A stretch of DNA of 64,000 nucleotides from the NCBI GenBank assembly GCA_018806985.1, contig JADANN010000215.1, positions 62,001 to 126,000 of the forward strand, read 5' to 3'. Both the position numbers and the translations under genes were made by a program. Numbering within the stretch: the stretch's first letter is position 1; each line of letters begins with the position of its first letter. Shown here in pieces: positions 45,460 through 55,780 of this stretch. The DNA is from Angiostrongylus vasorum (Eukaryota; Nematoda; Chromadorea; Rhabditida; Metastrongylidae). The notes below the pieces were generated by a model. The model worked only from the letters and a program-made list of their open reading frames with translations, was not told the origin of the DNA and did no database searches.

Positions 45460-46924
45460 TGCGGAATAATCATAATGAATGAAAAGTCCAAAAACAGAAT
45501 ACGGACAAAATATGAAAAAATACCTAAGCTCTAAATCCTGGAGAGAAATTGAACCAGCGTAAATAGAAATCAGCAGCACCGAATTCTTTTACCACTACGA
45601 TGCTTATTTAGAAATTCAAACTTTCCTTTGTAAACATTACTGGCCACTAGTCAAGAAGGAAGGCACGTATTCTAAGAGCCATCACACTGCCAATGAGCGT
45701 AAGTGGTGGCTGACCATTTCGAAAGTACAATAAGCTGTCTCGTTCACTTATACACCTCCTATAGAATTTATTTGCTTACAGACAGTCAACTAAAGCGACT
45801 GTACGTAGCCCACACAAGGTAGGAATGTGCAAAGTTCTCGACGCCCATAAATATCGCTAGCTCTGTGTCACAATGGAGCCTACATAATAGTAGAAATAGT
45901 AGTCCACTCTATCTCTTTTCGCACCTTTTTTATTCGCTTTGTTACCGATTGCAAGATAAATGGTGAAAAAGGTGCTGAACCGTCTTGACATGTGAGGGTG
46001 AACCTCTTCAGTGGTTTCATAGCGTTTGATCTTCATTTTGAATTAACCGAAAACGGCATTTAGAACGCATCGAAAAGATCGCAATGATTTTGTAAAAGAG
46101 GGCTTATTGTTTAATGTAAGCCAATTGTAAAATACTTACAATTTTTCGCCTGAACTCGAGGTGCTTCCGATATTACTGTCACCAGCATAACACTGGCCAC
46201 TTGCCTACATTCTGCATCTCGCAGATGTTGAACTGCACACGATGCAAGGAAAGAGTAGCCTGTTCGGATGTAGTTTTGAATCTAAAGAACCAATCACAGA
46301 TAAGCGAAAGAATTCAAGTACATTTAAAGAATACGCATACCAATGTCTACGATCATATCAAAAATTTTTACCAACATTTGTTACCAAACACTACTGTGGT
46401 GAGCAAAATAGCAAAATGATACCAAGAAGAAAAACCGCAATAAATGATCGCAAATCGTTCACCTTGGGATATCGTGAAGACCTCATGACTACCTACCACT
46501 TCGTGACTTCCATCAGAAATCACCAGTGTGATAATTCGAAAACCCAGTTTCGTCGTTACCATCCAAGTGACGTAGATGTGACTTAGCTTTTAAAGTCATT
46601 TAAGCATTCCGGATTTACGCAACTAAGTCCGGCGTTGTAAAAATGCATATGGAAATACCTCTGTGACAACGTAGCAGATGTGTATACGCATATTTACTCT
46701 GAGGTTGTTTTAACCTCCATGATAGAGGAAAAGGTGCCAATCGACGAGTAGCCTGAAGACGAAAAAACGAGACAATATGCAACAAATATCTCAAATAAAG
46801 TCAAGAATGCGCTCAACCAACTTGAAAGGTATGCTTCGGATGCATAAAGCAGCCTGCCACCCCTCAAGCAGTGAAGTGAAGTTCATCGTCAAACTTGCAA
46901 TGTGATATCATATCCAATTTGGCC
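45460..46924. other. Gene-free stretch with overlapping unknown frames
   Basis: Two overlapping forward frames at 46201-46419 (72 codons, with a CTRCKERVAC Cys pattern) and 46242-46586 (114 codons) have no recognised family. They could be a decayed gene; no splice-supported model was found. Confidence 0.25.
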
Positions 46925-47255
46925 CACTTATCTGGAAGGGAGCACTTGAAGTGTAGAAACCGTGATTTAGACGCGCCTCTAGTCGTTGCGTGTTGAGGTG
47001 CGTCGCTGGGCGCCCCGATTGTCGCGTTGCGTGTTGCGTTGCGTTGTTGGACGTCTTCGAGTTCGTTGAGGCGGCCAGTGGACCAAACGTCTTAGCTCTT
47101 GGCCAAAGCTACCACTGTATTGGTCAGTTCGTTTTGTAGATGGTTCTCACCTTCCAGCATGCAACGCGAGACTTTGCGTAGGAACGGCAGCTCGTAATTT
47201 CAGACTAGGGTAGTAAAACCGTTTACATGCATAGTACTTACACGACAATCATTCA
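46925..47255 (+). repeat. GTTGCG-rich repeat, copy 1
   Basis: AGTGTAGAAACCGTGATTTAGACGCG then a degenerate run of CGTTGCGTGTTG/GCGTCGCTGGGCG, then CGAGTTCGTTGAGGCGGCCAGTGGACCAAACG. GC-rich relative to surroundings. Reversed counterpart at 54640-54930. Confidence 0.6.
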
Positions 47256-47629
47256 GTTAAGTTAGAAATGTAAAGACAGAAAATTACAAAGTGAATTGGT
47301 TCAGCTGCCGGTAGTAATATGCATAGGAAGTTGCGCTAACGGCGATGTAGAGCGCTACGCAATTGGTTCATGAGGGTATTAAATTAGTGTAACTAAGACG
47401 GTGTACCCGACTATGCGACGACAGTGAAAGATTGAGATAGCGGTAACGAAGTTACACTAACAACGAAGTAGAAGATTTTGGGGAATAGCAAAGTCTTGAA
47501 CATGATAGTTCACACATCGCGGAATCGTTAGGGATTTGATGCGGCAACGGTGACTTTTGAGGAGCACTTATGAGAAGTGAATGCTTTTTGAGACAGTTGC
47601 TATATTAACAACGTACAGCGATTAAATGA

Positions 47630-48135
47630 GGATTGACGATAACTTTACTGTGTTGGTGATGAAAGTTCATGAAACCTTACCTAACAGTATTCCTACCTAA
47701 GCAAATCGGAATAGTTGTGTAAAGAGAAGATTAAGAATAAGAAAAAAATGGTAAGGAAGGATGAGGACAATCATAACTTATCGTCTGAAGGCAAATGTGT
47801 TTGCTATGGAGTGTGACCAACATCAAAACGAATGGAAAAATCGAGTCACCAGGCAATGCTGCCATTCCCGGTGGTATGCCGGAAGTTTGAGGAGTACCAA
47901 TGTAGAGCAGACGCACGGGCCTTATGTTAAGTCATTTGTGATACAATAAGCTACATGACAGGGAGTAATGAAGATAAGTACATGGTTAATGCAGGGTATA
48001 TCAAAATGGAAGACAAAGAATGTTTCACGAGAAATTTTCTCCAGAGTACCACGATCTCTGGAAAATTCCATACACGTTATTCCTGAGGAATATCTTTTTG
48101 TAAATGTTTTTGTAATACAGTTGTCGATAAAATCG
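47630..48135 (+). repeat. Diverged repeat, copy 1
   Basis: GATAACTTTACTGTGTTGGTGATG, GGAGTGTGACCAACATCAAAACGAATGG, CTACATGACAGGGAGTAATG and TTCACGAGAAATTTTCTCC occur in the same order, reversed, at 61880-62295. No intact reading frame. Confidence 0.5.
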
Positions 48136-48306
48136 ACCAATTATTAAGTTAGATGTGCTAGATCACTTATTATTCGATGCTCTTTTTTATTCACGTTTTA
48201 GCGTTACATGTTTCAGATTCTCCTTAAACCTTTGCATAGTGCAAAAACCTTGCGTTCAAATAGCTAACAAAATTGTCATGGCCCCCTAAATAAGTCGGGC
48301 GGGTGT

Positions 48307-48338
48307 ATAGAGAACTTCTCTCTGGGAAAGTTCTCTAT
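48307..48338. repeat. 11-bp inverted repeat (hairpin)
   Basis: ATAGAGAACTT at 48307-48317 and AAGTTCTCTAT at 48328-48338 with a 10-nt loop. Could be chance or a small hairpin. Confidence 0.4.
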
Positions 48339-48580
48339 CTTTCTATACAATAACATTTGATGTCCATATATGGCCGCCTCACAGTCGCACATCAAACACC
48401 GTAATGTAACTTTTATAATCTACTCGGTCTATTATGTTCAATGTTTCAGGCACAGTAGCGATTCAGGTTTGACTCCAGTAGCACACCAACGATGGCTTAT
48501 CCGAAGGAGGAGGAGTAACAGTGGAACAGTTTACTAATTCCTTGCGAAACAACGAAGCCAATGACGTTGATATTTCAGGC

Positions 48581-49710
48581 AGTTAGGTACAGTCTACTGC
48601 AGTCCAGGATCGACGATCCAGATTGTCCGCGGTTGCATACGCACGCGGCTCTCGCAGCCAATATAAGCCAGGTGCCTTCGACGGCGGAGACATACCATCA
48701 CTCACCTCACCCCGATCGGTAGCGCGGATAATCCGCTCCTCACAACATCATTCATTGTCACTCTCAATCACCACAATTCATTCACAGTCATACTCACTCA
48801 TTCTTATCCATTCACATTCATCCTTCAGTAATCAGAAGATTATTGTATCTAGTTTCTTAGTTTGTTTACGGTGCAATGTCAGTAGTGGCGGGTGTTTCCA
48901 AATGCGTTATGTTTGCAACGCCATCTGTGGCATGTACCATTCCTCCCGCAATGTACGCCATGCGTACAAGGCCGCTGAGCGGCCAACTTATGCTGTGTAT
49001 TCTGTTAAGCCGCTATAGGCTTATCAGTTTCCAGCCATTATCATATTGGCCCTTGACTCTTAGGCAATGGTGGCACCCATAGATGCTCAAACTTCACGTT
49101 GCTGACATAGCGTTATCGACGACCAGCCGCCTGACTATGTTCCGTAGATGACTCATCACTTACTGTCCTCATTGATCCACTAAAATGCACCTCATCGTTA
49201 TAATGTTGAAATCTTAGCTCAGCCGAAAATACGGCCCGTCTGTAACCCTCTCCACCTCAGCATACTGTCTCCCTCTCCGTCTCAGCGTACAGTCTCCTTT
49301 CTCGGCCCCCCCAGCATACTGTCTCCCTCAGCCGCCGCGCTGGTCGCGGATAGACGCGACGCGGCGTCGCTCACGGCTAAACAACGGTTACTTCTTGGTA
49401 ATTGTTCATTATTACTATTAATGTAATTGTGTTAATTACTTATTAATGGTATTATAATATTCGAATGCCATTATCTCGTTGTTAGCCTCACTTCACTACT
49501 AGCCTTCGCACCTCATAGCTTTAACTGACGTCATTCCTCTACCATTACTTCTCCATCGTTACTATTATGTTATTAATGTTATATTTGTGTATTAAAGGTT
49601 TAATTACCCAAGTTTGAGGCTGGTAGATCAACACATCAGCTAAAAGACCCGCGTGGCTAATATTCTACACAAACCGAACCGCTAGTAACCGCCGCTAACT
49701 AGCCGTTACA
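48581..49710 (+). mobile_element. Possible LTR-like region
   Basis: Contains a TATA-like AATATAAGCC near 48660, a CATTCAT/CACTCA-rich stretch (48750-48830), two partial repeats of CATACTGTCTCCCTC near 49260-49330, and AT-rich sequence ending TGTGTATTAAAGGTTTAATTACC. A similar GTAAAAAAGGTTTAACTACC end is at about 5480. No reverse transcriptase or second LTR was found. Confidence 0.25.
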
Positions 49711-49719
49711 ACAGTAGAT

Positions 49720-50160
49720 CAGTGGGGTGGAAAATGCAAAGTGGTTAGAGACGTGGTCACTAATATAGACACCGGTTATGGTTCGACTGCGCTATAGGTG
49801 GACCAAGCTTCTCATAACAACGCACTGAACAATTTTCTACCAAACTTTTTAAGCTAAGCTACGACTAATTCGCAAAGAGTCCTAGGCAAAGGCTCGGCTC
49901 TCTTTGCGGTGAAAACCTGGCAGCGCTACAGTAGAGGCACCCAACAGGTTCCAGGCAGAGGCAACTCGAGCAGCATTCAATGACATTTACGATGAAGAAC
50001 ATAGACTTCATTTGACAGCGGAGCAAAGTAGCAAATCCGAACCGAACATCGTTGATGGCGGATACCAGATAACAAACCGTATGAAGAAGTATGGGAATCT
50101 GCACAAAATGTGCTTCGGATCATATGAACATTATATACAACGGTGTGGCGAAATATTTTA
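49720..50160 (+). mobile_element. Family C tRNA-headed repeat
   Basis: AAAGTGGTTAGAGACGTGGTC (A-box-like) and GGTTATGGTTCGACTGCGC (B box) lead a body with GAGCAGCATTCAATGACATTTACGATGAAGAA and GACTTCATTTGACAG, matched by the reversed copy at 61.4-61.8 kb. Confidence 0.55.
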
Positions 50161-50269
50161 CACTGACCCACGCTATTATTGAATAGACGAGAACTGACTC
50201 ATTACTAGAGTGAAACTATTATTTATTAAAAATTTACCATTCATTGGAGACATATGTATTAACTTGCCA

Positions 50270-50640
50270 ACTGATGTGTGGTGCAGTATCTCCTATTCTC
50301 CTAATATATTGAGAATGGAGTGTAGATACAGCAGATTTGGGAAAATAGCGCATCACTCTGGGGAAATATTCAGTTTTTCTTCCTATTTCAAATAACTGTT
50401 AGATGCGTTATATCAGAAAGCGTCGAAGAAATTTCCAAGGTATGCCACAAATTCGTAAAGGTGGAAGCATGAGAGAAAATGTAAACAGAAATGGACGGCT
50501 TGTTCACAATGAGCATCGGCACCACATATAACATATCATCGCTAAATGCCCTAAATGTACTGTGCGCAAGGTCTGTGTGAGGAAGACAAAGGGGGGCGAA
50601 GTGTATTGCACCCATTTCATTCCTTTGTTTAGAGCAGTTA
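50270..50640 (-). repeat. Reversed copy of the end of the repeat block
   Basis: Reverse complement matches 18740-19100 and 60970-61300, including GTTATTTGAAATAGGAAG and the CACTCCATTCTCAATATATTAGGAG end. Third partial copy of this family. Confidence 0.55.
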
Positions 50641-50714
50641 TAAAGTTCTGTTACGGCATCATTTTACTGATACTTTGAATGTTGTGCTGAAACATTTATT
50701 TTCCTAGCTTTTTT

Positions 50715-51095
50715 ACTCGACCTTTATTTACGCCTACTGCGCGGATCCCACCCTTACTCACATTCGATTCCTTTCCCCACATCCATCATCCACGAAGGTC
50801 TTCCAACTTTTACATTTGGCTTCGGTTGCTGTTTGAGGACTTTCATCTCATTTTGAAAGTTTGGCGTCGAAGAATGTTGGACGAGATGATTCTCTCTGGT
50901 GTTCTGACATAGCCGGGCTAGAGCACTCCTATTTGGCGTGGTTAATTCTCAGACAAGTCCGTTACCAATTTCTCGACCAGGGAGAGATGAGAAGCTTGGT
51001 GAGCACGGTGAGCACGGACGGGATCGAACCAGCACCGTACTTGTGATATTCGTCACCACTGTCACCATACTACGCGACAGCTACTTTCCATTCTT
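50715..51095 (-). mobile_element. Family B element, full length
   Basis: Reverse copy from GACCTTTATTTACGCCTACTGCGCGGATCCCA to GGGATCGAACCAGCACCGTACTTGTG ... CACCATACTACGC, i.e. the tail on the left and tRNA-like head on the right. Confidence 0.7.
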
Positions 51096-51299
51096 TGCTG
51101 TACTGTTTCTACGTACACACAAATAGCATACCTTATGTAGAATTGACTCATCATCTCACTCATCAACCCACGTGAATAAGACACGGTCCCACTCACAACA
51201 GTGCGGTGAGTAGTTTTTCAAACAAAAGACAGCGTTCACAGATCTTTACTAATACTATAGATATTTCACTGAATTATATGGATATCATTACATAAAATT

Positions 51300-51437
51300 C
51301 GTCCAGGCTTTGAAGAAGGCGAAATCACCGAAACGTCAGCCATCGAGCTGCAGCAACAACAACAGCGGCAACTAATAACAACCTCTTGTCATCGCAATAA
51401 GGGAAATCCGTCAGAATAAATGAAGGTCGGCTTAAAA
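51300..51437 (+). repeat. Penelope-like terminal repeat copy
   Basis: GCTTTGAAGAAGGCGAAATCACCGAAACGTCAGCC followed by a short CAACAACAACAGC run, AATAACAACCTCTTG and TGAAGGTCGGCTT: same order of blocks as the other Penelope-like ends. Confidence 0.45.
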
Positions 51438-53087
51438 AGTGATAAAGCGCAGTTATCTCATCACGAAACTATACTCTTCGAGGAAACTTTCTCCAATTGA
51501 TTTCCGTACCCTCATTATTGCGGTTACTCTTGTCACAATACCGCTTTGCTCTATTTCAGCGCTCACAATACACTACTACCACCTTCCAGTAAAAGGTTTC
51601 GTGCCTCCGTCAGTATGCATAGTGTCACTGCCAGCTTCTAAAGTTGTTGGGAACCACCTGATATGCTTAAAGGATCATCATTTTGCTCACTTTTACCTGA
51701 CGTAGCAAGTCTCACCTAAACGAGATAGTGGATTTCTCATCTCGTTTCGAAGTTTACATGGTGCGTGACATCATACTCTTTGCCTTCTGAACGAAGATAC
51801 AGCTTTCCATTCTAGCTCTTGGACATATACACCCTAATAAAGCGTTGGGCCAATAGTCAACGATATTATGTGGTTTAAATCATACATAATCATGAGTGCC
51901 TTAGTAAACTGAATTCGTACTCCTGTGGGTACTTTTTCACTACTTTTGGGCATTTTTCCATGCTCCTCAAAGAACTTCGTGACCATGTGCTTTGAGGAAA
52001 TAAGAACATTAAGCGTAGCAGTTCTGCCCCTAACTATACTTGGCAATAAACCGTTTATTGATTTGGATTTTGTATTTCAGATTGGATTACCCATTAATTG
52101 AGCATTACCAAAAATTAAAACTATGGTGTCACAAATAGAACATAGTAATAACAAAAGAACTGTAGAAATTCTGTACAGCTTTGCCGTAAACGCATTACTG
52201 CTACCATGAATCTTTGGACATAGGAAATGCATGGGTGTACAGAGTTTTTTGACGTTTCATCTCTTTGCTGACGTTTGCTTACTTCCTTTGGCCATGCTAA
52301 AGACGACCGATCCTGGCTTATTCTGTCAGACTGTGGCGAAATTGATCAATCTACATTACCGAATTCACAGAAGAATTTCCATATTTTGCCCGATAAAGGT
52401 ATTGGAGAGCCCTAGTATGATATATTTAGAAGCCTAGAGTTTTCTCCTAACATTTCTACTTATCTAGCCTTTCATCTGCCAACTGTTGCAAAGCTGAAGG
52501 AATATGAGTGCATCAGAAGACTGACACCATCTGTCAAATTTACGTCGGCACAAATATCTGCACGTTGATTTCCTTTGAGTTTACATAATTTGTACGTAAT
52601 GCGCAGGATTAAAATTGTCGCACTCTTGTGCGAACGTCAACAGCAGATTTGGAAATGTACGAGATTGGTTGGCAATCTGGTGACCTCCTAAATTGTGTTG
52701 TTTGTGTCCTTTATGTTGTCTTGCAGTTTTCCCTGTCGATTAAGGGAAAAGTTGAAGAGTATTATGTTCTCAAAAAATAATCGGTAACTTTCGTAGGTGA
52801 TTTGGGACATCCTAATTGATCACCAGCAGTTATGAAGTTTGCACCAACCAATGCCCTTGCTTTGCCTTTCTCCCAGTCAATTTTTCTCGCCAGCAAACAA
52901 AAGCTAAAACATTGTTATTTCGGCTGTACCCTTAACGTAACCTAGTTCAATGCCGATTTGTGTTTCCCTGATCATTCCCGTTTACAAGGGCCGGGTAGAA
53001 GAATTGGCTAGGAGAAAGTGTGAGATGCAATGGGTAACACGTGAACACTCGGAGAGGGGTGTCACCACTCGGATGTGATGAGCATGA
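51438..53087. other. Gene-free stretch before ivd pseudogene
   Basis: AT-rich sequence with short frames only (e.g. forward 51439-51705, 88 codons, hydrophobic and unrecognised). No repeats named elsewhere were identified. Confidence 0.35.
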
Positions 53088-53536
53088 AGTTTAAAGCTGA
53101 GAATCGCTACGATAACTGCGACTGTTAACTAATATTTTCAAAAACATTTTCTTGAAGATAATGGCACGAAGTTCTGGATCACCAACGACCCAGATGCTGA
53201 TGTCTTGGTAGTCTATGCTAAAACTGATCCAACACTACACCAACACGACATTACTTCTTTCTTGGTGGAGAAAGTGACTTTTTTTATTTGCAAAACTTTG
53301 GCCTAAGGCCGGATCAAACCATGATTACCATCTTATGAACCTCATGGGTTACGAACGGCGCCACTGAGTATTGCTTTGCCTTTAACTGTCAGAGCAAATA
53401 AAAGGCAATGTAAGGATCTCAGTGGTGCCGTGAGTAACACATGAGCCTCTTACCTCACCAAAGCTAAACAAACTGGGTATGCGCGGTTCCAACACTTGTT
53501 AACTGGTGTTCGAGGATTGTGAGATTCCAGGCGAGG
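53088..53536 (+). pseudogene. Partial ivd pseudogene, remnants of exons 4-6
   Basis: Remnant of exon 4 (from about 53088, only its 3' half), exon 5 (about 53155-53273) and exon 6 (about 53453-53536). The exon 4 donor GT is lost (AACTGC in place of AAGTGC), the start of exon 5 is missing, and exon 6 has GAA changed to TAA at 53500-53502. The intron between exons 5 and 6 is short, lacking the Penelope-like insertion of the intact gene. Homology continues through intron 6 to about 54570, including the family A SINE also found at 38547. It lies upstream of the exon 1-3 copy, so exon order is reversed relative to the gene. Confidence 0.85.
53354..53434. repeat. Imperfect hairpin in the ivd pseudogene
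   Basis: ACGGCGCCACTGAGTATTGCTTTGCCTTT and AAAGGCAATGTAAGGATCTCAGTGGTGCCGT are imperfect reverse complements of about 30 bp. Located where intron 5 would be; absent from the intact gene's intron. Confidence 0.5.
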
Positions 53537-54344
53537 GTTGTATTTCTTAACCTCTTTGTAAACTCCTATTTAGTCGTTCTGCGACACTCTCACTTTCGGA
53601 GGTTTCAAGATTTCCTTTTTTTCTTTTTTCCCTTTTCTTAAATGGCTTGCATTTCCCTGTTTATTACTATATGGAACGCAGAGTCCTTACGGAAATTTCT
53701 TTAACACGCCGTGCAAAAAATTTTAGTCCTAGAATACAACGAACGAATATGGCCCGTCTTCGAGTGGTTTGAGTTTCCACAACAATTTTGCTATCTGTTT
53801 CGTTGCCTTTGCAATCGTTTTCCCGCAAAATATATCAGGCGGCTTCCTGCACAAGTTCATTCATTTTGGTGTGAGGATCCAGAAGTTAGTTCTAGTTGTG
53901 GATATAGCTAGCTTATTTGTTGAGAAAACACATATTTTTTGGAAATGTTTCTCGGAATCGCTTTGATTCTTTCGGAATTCGCTGTAACGTTTTTCTCTAG
54001 CTGTCGTTCATTTTATGATACACGAGATTTCTAATGCAACTTGAAGAAGCGAAATCTTTGAAAGCGCTGAACTTTAATAACGGCTTTATCTTGAATACTC
54101 GCCATGTTAAAACGCTTTTTATACTGTTGGTAGGTTTTTTGGTTTTGCCAAAATATCGACTCGTGTTGCTGTCGAATAGCATGGAGCTCAAAAAACTTTT
54201 GTTACTATAAGTCAGTACTATAAACACTGGGAACAGCTAGTTTGTCAGCGGTCTCTGTTTGAACGCCTAAATCCCGTTGGGCTTTTTTGTTCTTTTTCTT
54301 TCTACTAAACTTTTCTGTCTTTAATTACCGGTACTCATTGAAAG

Positions 54345-54566
54345 AGGCGTGTGTAGCGCAGTGGTCGAAGGAGCCTTGCAGTAAACCTGGGGTCGATCAA
54401 CGCGTTTGATACAAGACTTGTCTAGGAGGATAACAGCATTGGCTCAATACATCAGTAGGCCACTGCGAGTCTTTGTAAAGGCCAGATATGCACCCAGTCA
54501 CCTCCAAAGATACTTAATGAAGTCGAAAATATAACGCATCCATCAGGTATTGATCAACTTCGAAAG
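54345..54566 (+). mobile_element. Family A SINE in ivd pseudogene intron 6
   Basis: Copy orthologous to 38547-38815: both follow a GTACTCATTGAA flank. It has lost about 50 bp between the B box and the GACTTGTCTAGGAGG block. Confidence 0.8.
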
Positions 54567-54639
54567 CTTTGTCTGTTCACTTTTTAAGTTTACATTTCTG
54601 ATTTGATTGCACGATTGTCGTGTAAATGCCATGTATATA

Positions 54640-54930
54640 CACGGTTTAAATACCCTAGTTTAAAATTACGAGCAGCCGCACCATACACAATGTTTCGCAT
54701 TGTAGGATGAAAGGTGAGAAGCATCTACCAAACGAACTAACCAGTGCATTTGGTGCACTGGGCAAAAGCTAAGACCGTTTGGTCCATTGGACGCCTCAAC
54801 GAACTCGAGGGCGCCCAGCAACGCAACGCAACACCCAATGCGACACTTGAGGACGCCTAGCGACGCATCCCAACACGCATCGACCAGGGGACGCTTCTAA
54901 ATCACCCTTTCTACATTTCAAGTAACGCAA
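54640..54930 (-). repeat. GTTGCG-rich repeat, copy 2 (reversed)
   Basis: CGTTTGGTCCATTGGACGCCTCAACGAACTCGAGGGCGCCCAGCAACGCAACGCAACACCC is the reverse complement of the 46980-47095 stretch, with matching flanks. It lies between the two ivd pseudogene pieces. Confidence 0.6.
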
Positions 54931-55780
54931 ATACTCCTTTGCAAATAAGTTGTGTGGATCGCATAATCGCATATGTTTTTGCATTACAAAAATGAGTAAG
55001 TGTATTCTGGCAGCTTATATTACTTTTGTTCCTTTTCCATGTCTCCTATTCAGGTACACAATTTCTCTTCGCTAGTAGAGAAATCGCAGCCTTGTTCATG
55101 GGCCCAAAGCGACGCCTTTAAGTCGGTGTGCTACATTTCTGACTTTTATTAAGCTTATTTGTTGCGTGTCGTTTTGATTTTTTTCCTTCCAGACTTGCTG
55201 GAATTCCTGATGCCAATAATTGGTAGCTATCCATATATCATGGAGGTAAAGAACCTCAGCGCCAGATAGTGTTAATGTGCATATACGTATCTGCGACATT
55301 TCCTGCGATAGAGGTATTTCTATGTACATTTCCAAAACTTAATTTAGTTCAAAAACCGGACTCAGTTGCATAAATCTGGAATGATCAGGTGACCTTCAAA
55401 GCTAAGTTGCGTCTGCGTCATTTGTATGGTAACGACGAAACTAGGTTTTCGAGTTCCCATTCTTGACTTCTGTTGGAAGTCACGTAGTGGTCGGTAGTCA
55501 TGTAGTTTTCACGGTATCACGAAGCGAACGATTTGCAATCGTTTATTATTGTTCATCCAGAGTTGAATCTAATGCTTTAATATGGTTTTAATCCTTTATC
55601 ATTTTTCCTTTTAAATTGGTTCTGCGGTGAATCTTCATTTCAACTCCCAGTTGTTACAATCTTTACCAGTCGAAGTGGCCCTGAACCCTGCTATGTAATT
55701 GAACTCTCCATTTTGTTCGTCACGTTTTACGTACTTTTTCGAAACTAGCTTTCATCGTAATTTATCATTTAGGTAAGCCC

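Noticed and set aside
48750..48835. Short-period CATTCAT/CACTCA repeats as a CRISPR-like or satellite array
   Set aside because: Units are irregular, with no constant repeat length or unique spacers; it is simple pyrimidine-rich sequence.
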